Below are positions 7,076 to 10,268 of a DNA stretch of 10,268 nucleotides, piece by piece (position 1 is the first letter of the stretch; every line of letters starts with the position of its first letter). The notes below the pieces were generated by a model that saw nothing but the letters and a program-made list of their open reading frames with translations, searched no databases and had not been told where the DNA came from. Both the position numbers and the translations under genes were made by a program. The DNA is from Oceanococcus sp041619315 (GTDB lineage Bacteria; Pseudomonadota; Gammaproteobacteria; Nevskiales; Oceanococcaceae): contig JBFKEC010000106.1 in assembly GCA_041619315.1 (NCBI GenBank), positions 1-10,268 on the forward strand. The letters run 5' to 3'.

Positions 7076-7342
7076 TTACAGATGTTCAATGGTAGCGGCC
7101 GGAAGCGGCTGCTGGGTAGGCTGAGGCCGTGTGGCGGCGGTCAGCGGAATGTCTGAAGCGACGTTGCGCGCATCGCGCAGCTGCTGCAGAGCGATGACGC
7201 CACCAATCGGAATGCCGGCGGTCAACTCATGCTTGATGCGTGTCATGGTTTCGGTATCGACCGACTGAGCGCTGGCCAGGATGGGCGTTGCACTGATGAT
7301 GGCGGCAATACTGAGTGTGTAGAGGGTTTTGAAGTGGCCCAT
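7076..7342 (-). CDS. Small secreted protein of unknown family, first gene of the psp operon
   Basis: An 88-residue protein that I do not recognise. It begins with a clear Sec signal peptide: KTLYTLSIAAIISATPILASAQ, with likely cleavage after ASA at residue 25. The mature part would be about 63 residues: a short stretch SVDTETMTRIKHELTAGIP, an apolar segment GGVIALQQL, then a proline/glutamine/threonine-rich tail (AATRPQPTQQPLPAA). There are no cysteines. The start at 7342 is preferred over the in-frame ATG at 7399 because AGGAG lies 6 nt before it, and because the longer start would lie upstream of the sigma-54 -24 element and would hide the signal peptide. It is the first gene behind the sigma-54 promoter and ends 11 nt before pspA, so it should be induced by envelope stress. 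A periplasmic role in that response is an inference from context. Confidence 0.75.
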   Translation of the reverse strand: MGHFKTLYTLSIAAIISATPILASAQSVDTETMTRIKHELTAGIPIGGVIALQQLRDARNVASDIPLTAATRPQPTQQPLPAATIEHL

Positions 7343-7348
7343 GCTGAT

Positions 7349-7353
7349 CTCCT
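7349..7353 (-). promoter_or_regulatory. Ribosome binding site fixing the start of the small secreted protein
   Basis: AGGAG, 6 nt before the ATG at 7342, is the best Shine-Dalgarno match in the psp operon. It lies downstream of the predicted sigma-54 transcription start near 7369. It selects the 88-residue start over the upstream in-frame ATG at 7399. Confidence 0.75.
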
Positions 7354-7379
7354 GCTGGTGGTGTTTGTGACTAAGAGAT

Positions 7380-7395
7380 AACAAGGCTCGTGCCA
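7380..7395 (-). promoter_or_regulatory. Sigma-54 promoter of the psp operon
   Basis: Read on the minus strand, the site is TGGCACG (-24 element, 7395-7389), a 4-nt spacer AGCC, then TTGTT (-12 element, 7384-7380). The -24 part matches the consensus fully; the -12 part has GT where GC is commonest. Spacing is exact. Transcription would start near 7369, giving a leader of about 28 nt that contains the AGGAG ribosome site. The divergent pspF gene encodes the matching activator, which strongly supports the call. Confidence 0.85.
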
Positions 7396-7470
7396 ACATT
7401 GGGTGGCGCTGTAAGTTGCTGTTAGATAAGCATTTATAAAATTCCGCCCGGCCCGGCCGGCGAAGTTATT

Positions 7471-7503
7471 GGTGTAATTAACCTTAAAGTGGTAATTTAC
7501 ACC
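7471..7503. promoter_or_regulatory. Imperfect inverted repeat, candidate PspF enhancer (UAS) and pspF autoregulatory site
   Basis: The arms are GGTGTAATTAACC (7471-7483) and GGTAATTTACACC (7491-7503), separated by 7 nt. The outer seven bases are fully symmetric and 11 of 13 positions match overall. It lies about 100-135 nt upstream of the predicted psp transcription start, the distance at which PspF binds in enterobacteria. It ends one base before the pspF ATG, so binding could also repress pspF. The role is inferred from symmetry and position. Confidence 0.6.
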
Positions 7504-7504
7504 C

Positions 7505-8509
7505 ATGCCGTCAAGTGACATGCCAGTACTGTTGGGGGAATCCGAAGCCTTTCTCGAGGCGGTTGAAGCCGCGTCGCGCTTGGCCGAGCTTGAACGCTCA
7601 GCACTGCTCATCGGTGAACGGGGCACCGGGAAAGAGCTGTTTGCCGCGCGCATACATTATCTGTCGCCACGCTGGGACAAACCCTTCCTGAAATTGAACT
7701 GCGCCGCCTTGAGTGAAGATTTGCTTGATGCCGAGCTATTTGGTCATGTGCCAGGGGCTTTCACGGGCGCGCAGCGCGCCCGCCCCGGGCGCTTCGAAGC
7801 GGCCGATGGCGGCAGTTTGTTCCTCGACGAACTCGCCACCATGTCTCCGCGCTTGCAGGAAAAAGTCCTGCGGGTCATTGAATATGGCGAATTTGAGCCC
7901 CTGGGCAGCAGTGAAACGCGAAAAATTTCCGTGCGCGTGATCGGGGCCACCAATGAGGATTTACCCCGCGCTGTTGAACTCGGGCGCTTTCGCGGCGACC
8001 TGCTGGACCGTTTGAGCTTTGACGTGGTCACCCTGCCCCCGCTGCGCGCGCGACGTGACGATATTCTGTTGCTGGCCGAGCAGTTTGCCCAGCATATGAG
8101 CAGAGAATTGCAGCGTGATGTGTTTGCCGGCTTTGCGCCTGGCGCACAGGCTGCCTTGCTCGATTATCATTGGCCCGGCAACGTGCGTGAACTGCGCAAT
8201 GTGGTGGAACGGTCGGTATATCGGCACGAGGCTATCGAGCGCCCGATCCGGCATTTGATTTTCGACCCGTTCGCATCGCCCTACCGCCCGGTCAGCGCAC
8301 GCAGCGAGTCAAGCGGTGGCGTGACAGAAGCCGCTGCTCAGACCTATCCCATGGATTTGAAATCCTACCTGGAGCAACAGGAGGTCAAGATGCTCAAGAA
8401 GGCTCTGGCCGATCATCAGCATCACCAGGGTCAGACCGCCACGGCACTGAGCCTGAGCTATGACCAATTGCGCACGCTGGTACGCAAGCATCGTTTGAAC
8501 AAATCATGA
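7505..8509 (+). CDS. pspF: PspF, sigma-54-dependent transcriptional activator of the psp operon
   Basis: A 334-residue AAA+ enhancer-binding protein with no receiver or GAF domain ahead of the ATPase, as in PspF. Motifs: LLGES at the N-terminus (9-13), Walker A GERGTGKE (37-44), W57 in YLSPRWDKPF, the sigma-54 contact loop GAFTGA (84-89), Walker B SLFLDE (104-109), arginine fingers R163 and R169 (FRGDLLDRL), and WPGNVRELRNVVERSVYRH (223-241). A C-terminal Fis-type helix-turn-helix ends LSYDQLRTLVRKHRL (317-331). Each is displaced by just one residue from E. coli PspF, and the tryptophan used by PspA to inhibit PspF (W56 there) is kept. It is divergent from the psp operon. No Shine-Dalgarno sequence precedes the ATG at 7505; another ATG at 7520 is possible but less like the E. 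coli N-terminus. manB follows by 28 nt. Confidence 0.95.
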   Translation: MPSSDMPVLLGESEAFLEAVEAASRLAELERSALLIGERGTGKELFAARIHYLSPRWDKPFLKLNCAALSEDLLDAELFGHVPGAFTGAQRARPGRFEAADGGSLFLDELATMSPRLQEKVLRVIEYGEFEPLGSSETRKISVRVIGATNEDLPRAVELGRFRGDLLDRLSFDVVTLPPLRARRDDILLLAEQFAQHMSRELQRDVFAGFAPGAQAALLDYHWPGNVRELRNVVERSVYRHEAIERPIRHLIFDPFASPYRPVSARSESSGGVTEAAAQTYPMDLKSYLEQQEVKMLKKALADHQHHQGQTATALSLSYDQLRTLVRKHRLNKS

Positions 8510-8522
8510 GCCGGCATCAGCC

Positions 8523-8530
8523 GGAGAAGG
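8523..8530 (+). promoter_or_regulatory. Strong ribosome binding site serving the TTG start of manB
   Basis: GGAGAAGG lies 7 nt before TTG at 8538. Together with the family's N-terminal motif directly after it, this fixes a TTG start. It sits in the 28-nt spacer after pspF. Confidence 0.8.
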
Positions 8531-8537
8531 ACACCCT

Positions 8538-9890
8538 TTGAGTACCCTGCCGGCCTTCAAGGCCTATGACATTCGTGGCCGCCTTGGCGACGAAATCAAT
8601 CGCGACATTGCCTGGCGTATCGGCCGGGCTTACGCCCAGACCATCAAGCCGGCCAAGGTCGTACTCGGCCAGGATGCACGCCTGACCAGCAAGGAACTTA
8701 GCGACGCCGTTGCACTGGGCCTGCGCGACCAAGGTGTCGAGGTTTACGACATCGGTCTTTGTGGCACCGAAGAGGTCTACTTCGCCACCTTTGCGCTGGC
8801 CATGGATGGCGGGATTATGATCACCGCCAGCCACAATCCGATGGATTACAACGGCATGAAGCTGGTGCGCGAGCAGTCTCGACCGATTGGCTCCGACAGT
8901 GGTCTGGCCGACATAGAAGCGCTGGTTGCCGCGGATGACTCAAGCTGTCCGGCCGGGCCGCCTGACTTGAAGCCGCTGCCGCACCGAGATACCTATATCG
9001 AGCATCTACTTGGTTATGTGGCAGATTTTGAGCTCAAACCTTTGCGCATTGTCGTCAATGCCGGCAATGGCCCAGCGGGCGTTATCGTGGATGCGCTGGC
9101 CCCGCACCTGCCGTTTGAATTCATTCGCATACAGCATGAGGTGGACGGGAATTTTCCCAACGGGATCCCCAATCCGCTCTTGCCGGACAACCGCTCGGTC
9201 ACAGCTGAGGCGGTGCGCGCACACAAGGCGGATTTCGGCGTGGCTTGGGATGGGGATTTCGACCGCTGTTTTTTGTTCGACGAAAACGGCGATTTCATTG
9301 AGGGCTACTACATCGTCGGTCTGCTCGCCCAGGCGCTGCTTGAAGCGCATCCCGGCGCCAACGTCATATACGACGTGCGCATGACCTGGAACACCATGGA
9401 TATCGTCAAAGCCGCAGGTGGCCAGGCGATTGAAGCGCGTACCGGCCATGCCTTTATCAAGCAGATCATGCGCGACAACAACGCTATCTATGGTGGCGAA
9501 ATGAGCGCACATCACTATTTCCGTGATTTTGCCTATTGCGACAATGGCAATATCCCGTGGTTGATGGTTGCCGCACTGGTTGGACAGCGCAATGCCGGTC
9601 TTTCCAGTCTGGTGCGCGAGCGCATCGCCGCATACCCATCCAGCGGTGAGATTAATCGTACGGTGGATGATGCCAAGGCCACCATTGAAGCCATTGCAGC
9701 GCGCTATACACCTGACGCCATCCATGTCAGTCGGCTGGATGGCCTGAGTGTCGAGTACGAAAACTGGCGCTTCAATCTGCGCGCGAGCAATACCGAGCCG
9801 GTGATACGTCTTAACGTTGAAAGTCGCGGGAATAGCGCGCTGGTGCACGACAAGACGGCAGAGCTGCTGGCGGTGATTGGCGGGCGCTAG
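8538..9890 (+). CDS. manB: Phosphomannomutase (ManB/CpsG type)
   Basis: A 450-residue alpha-D-phosphohexomutase that interconverts mannose 6-phosphate and mannose 1-phosphate, feeding GDP-mannose for O-antigen, exopolysaccharide or other glycans. The start is TTG at 8538: no ATG lies far enough upstream to include the conserved FKAYDIRG (7-14), and a strong GGAGAAGG precedes the TTG. Landmarks: active-site serine loop TASHNPMDYNGMK (96-108, phosphoserine S98), metal loop DGDFDRC (238-244), sugar-binding GEMSAHH (320-326) and phosphate-binding RASNTEPVIRLNVES (415-429). It resembles E. coli ManB/CpsG more than AlgC-type enzymes, though glucose phosphates might also be used. It follows pspF by 28 nt with no visible promoter, so readthrough is likely. 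Its last 166 nt are repeated in inverse orientation at 10103-10268. Confidence 0.93.
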   Translation: MSTLPAFKAYDIRGRLGDEINRDIAWRIGRAYAQTIKPAKVVLGQDARLTSKELSDAVALGLRDQGVEVYDIGLCGTEEVYFATFALAMDGGIMITASHNPMDYNGMKLVREQSRPIGSDSGLADIEALVAADDSSCPAGPPDLKPLPHRDTYIEHLLGYVADFELKPLRIVVNAGNGPAGVIVDALAPHLPFEFIRIQHEVDGNFPNGIPNPLLPDNRSVTAEAVRAHKADFGVAWDGDFDRCFLFDENGDFIEGYYIVGLLAQALLEAHPGANVIYDVRMTWNTMDIVKAAGGQAIEARTGHAFIKQIMRDNNAIYGGEMSAHHYFRDFAYCDNGNIPWLMVAALVGQRNAGLSSLVRERIAAYPSSGEINRTVDDAKATIEAIAARYTPDAIHVSRLDGLSVEYENWRFNLRASNTEPVIRLNVESRGNSALVHDKTAELLAVIGGR

Positions 9891-9891
9891 C

Positions 9892-9927
9892 AGGTTTGGA
9901 TTTGGCTTCGGGTTCAGGTTCATGTTC
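9892..9927 (+). repeat. Degenerate hexanucleotide tract, six units
   Basis: Six consecutive hexamers follow the pattern NNNTTY: AGGTTT, GGATTT, GGCTTC, GGGTTC, AGGTTC, ATGTTC. They start two bases after the manB stop and run into the REP-like element. The mirror copy at 10072-10101 has five units, so one unit was gained or lost. Confidence 0.75.
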
Positions 9928-9954
9928 GCGACCCGCGTTGCGGATCGCTCCTAC
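9925..9954 (-). repeat. REP-like palindromic element, copy 1
   Basis: A 30-nt element read on the minus strand. It opens with GTAGGAGCG and holds a 9-bp imperfect stem GCGATCCGC / GCGGGTCGC with an AAC loop and one G-T wobble. The GTAG head followed by an imperfect palindrome is the layout of REP sequences mobilised by RAYT (REP-associated Tyr-1) transposases. It is exactly repeated in inverse orientation at 10045-10074. Confidence 0.75.
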
Positions 9955-10044
9955 GGCGGGGTTTTTGCGGAGTTGGCTTGGGTTTGATGCATGGCAGGTT
10001 GCAAGAGAGCTGTGCAACACCGAAGCGTATTGATGGCGCTTCCT
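9955..10044. other. 90-nt non-repeated centre of the inverted repeat
   Basis: This stretch has no match in the arms and no supported gene. It includes a GGGGTTTTTG run at 9958-9967. A small hairpin, GTTGCA (9998-10003) pairing with TGCAAC (10013-10018) over a 9-nt loop, lies near the middle. Nothing else is recognised. Confidence 0.5.
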
Positions 10045-10074
10045 GTAGGAGCGATCCGCAACGCGGGTCGCGAA
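10045..10074 (+). repeat. REP-like palindromic element, copy 2
   Basis: Identical over all 30 nt to the element at 9925-9954 but on the opposite strand. The two GTAG heads face each other across a 90-nt centre, like a paired (BIME-type) REP arrangement. Such pairs between convergent genes often act as bidirectional transcript ends; here that is inferred. Confidence 0.75.
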
Positions 10075-10101
10075 CCTGAACCCGAATCCAAATCCAAACC
10101 C
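10072..10101 (-). repeat. Degenerate hexanucleotide tract, five units
   Basis: Read on the minus strand the units are GGGTTT, GGATTT, GGATTC, GGGTTC, AGGTTC, directly after the stop codon of the second manB copy. It lacks the ATGTTC unit of the left tract and differs by two substitutions. Confidence 0.72.
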
Positions 10102-10102
10102 G

Positions 10103-10268
10103 CTAGCGCCCGCCAATCACCGCCAGCAACTCTGCCGTCTTGTCGTGCACCAGCGCGCTATTCCCGCGGCTTTCAACGTTAAGACGTATCACCGGCTCGG
10201 TATTGCTCGCGCGCAGATTGAAGCGCCAGTTTTCGTACTCGACACTCAGGCCATCCAGCCGACTGACA
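10103..10268 (-). CDS. manB: Second phosphomannomutase copy, C-terminal 55 codons (rest beyond window)
   Basis: The reading frame enters from the right edge and ends at TAG (10105-10103). It encodes the same last residues as the first manB, from the SRLDGLSVEYENW region through RASNTEPVIRLNVES to AVIGGR. Over 166 nt only two bases differ, and both are silent: CTG/TTG leucine in AELLAVIGG, and AGT/AGC serine in NVESRGN. The phosphate-binding loop is intact. Whether this is a full second gene or a 3' fragment cannot be told from this window. Silent-only differences suggest a working recent duplicate or one kept uniform by gene conversion, but two sites are too few to be sure. It is convergent with the first copy, stop codons 212 nt apart. 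Confidence 0.8.
   Translation of the reverse strand, partial: VSRLDGLSVEYENWRFNLRASNTEPVIRLNVESRGNSALVHDKTAELLAVIGGR

Larger units (their letters stand above)
9725..9954 (+). repeat. Left arm of a large inverted repeat (manB 3' end plus flank)
   Basis: The arm covers the last 166 nt of manB, a hexamer tract and a REP-like element. Against the right arm (10045-10268) there are two mismatches inside the gene. In the 64 flanking bases there are two more mismatches and one 6-nt insertion, at the end of the hexamer tract. Similarity stops sharply after 9954. The repeat may continue leftward, because the right arm runs off the window. Confidence 0.93.
10045..10268 (-). repeat. Right arm of the large inverted repeat
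   Basis: The reverse complement matches 9725-9954: REP-like element, hexamer tract, manB stop codon and manB 3' end. It differs by four substitutions and one 6-nt gap. It is still matching at the last base of the window, so its true outer boundary is not seen. Confidence 0.93.

Noticed and set aside
7343..7399. Longer start (ATG at 7399) for the small secreted protein
   Set aside because: It lies upstream of the sigma-54 -24 element, lacks a ribosome site and would bury the signal peptide; AGGAG supports 7342.
7396..7470. IHF binding site between the enhancer and the sigma-54 promoter
   Set aside because: The AT-rich part (about 7420-7442) was compared with WATCAANNNNTTR on both strands; no acceptable match was seen.
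9006..9923. 305-codon minus-strand open frame
   Set aside because: Antisense to manB over nearly all its length; the protein has no recognisable domain. It is a by-product of codon bias in manB.
9811..10182. Short open frames crossing the inverted repeat on both strands, including one with a GFGFGFGF run
   Set aside because: The run is only the translation of the hexamer tract, and the frames are partly antisense to manB. No coding signal remains.
1..10268. CRISPR array, tRNA or rRNA gene, insertion sequence, prophage or toxin-antitoxin pair
   Set aside because: None was seen on reading through: no regularly spaced repeats, no tRNA cloverleaf recognised, no transposase or integrase motifs. 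All gene-sized stretches are explained by the listed genes.

Overview
This window looks like a core chromosomal segment of a gammaproteobacterium of moderately high GC. The psp locus, with a PspF very close in motif layout to the enterobacterial protein, supports this. So do gpmA of the cofactor-dependent type, SprT and ManB. A GTAG-headed REP-like palindrome beside a degenerate GGNTTC hexamer tract recalls intergenic repeats of Xanthomonadales-like bacteria, but that narrower placement is only an inference.

Layout. (1) Positions 1-1385, minus strand: sprT followed by an M28-type lipoprotein peptidase cut by the window edge. (2) 1470-2801, plus: a class II DAHP synthase, the entry step of the shikimate pathway, divergent from sprT. 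(3) 2807-5134, minus: a tight run gpmA - 3-hydroxyisobutyrate-dehydrogenase-family oxidoreductase - LOG-family phosphoribohydrolase, with a 10-nt gap and then an ATGA overlap. (4) 5203-7342, minus: a phage-shock operon in the order small secreted protein - pspA - pspB - pspC - acyl-CoA thioesterase. The last three junctions are a short gap and two ATGA overlaps. It sits behind a near-consensus sigma-54 promoter at 7380-7395. (5) 7505-8509, plus: the divergent activator gene pspF. An imperfect 13-bp inverted repeat ending one base before its start codon is well placed to be the PspF enhancer site and to give autoregulation. (6) 8538-9890, plus: manB (phosphomannomutase), TTG start, 28 nt behind pspF.

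The right edge is unusual. Past the manB stop codon the sequence folds back on itself. From 10268 down to 10103 the minus strand repeats the last 166 nt of manB with two differences, both silent. The mirror continues through a hexamer tract (six units against five) and an exact 30-nt REP-like element, leaving a 90-nt centre. So a second manB, or at least its 3' end, lies tail-to-tail with the first.

Working together: PspF with sigma-54 RNA polymerase would switch on the psp operon when PspB/PspC sense inner-membrane damage and PspA leaves PspF for the membrane. The first gene (a secreted protein of unknown family) and the last gene (a thioesterase) are the less expected members and the best candidates for new Psp biology here.
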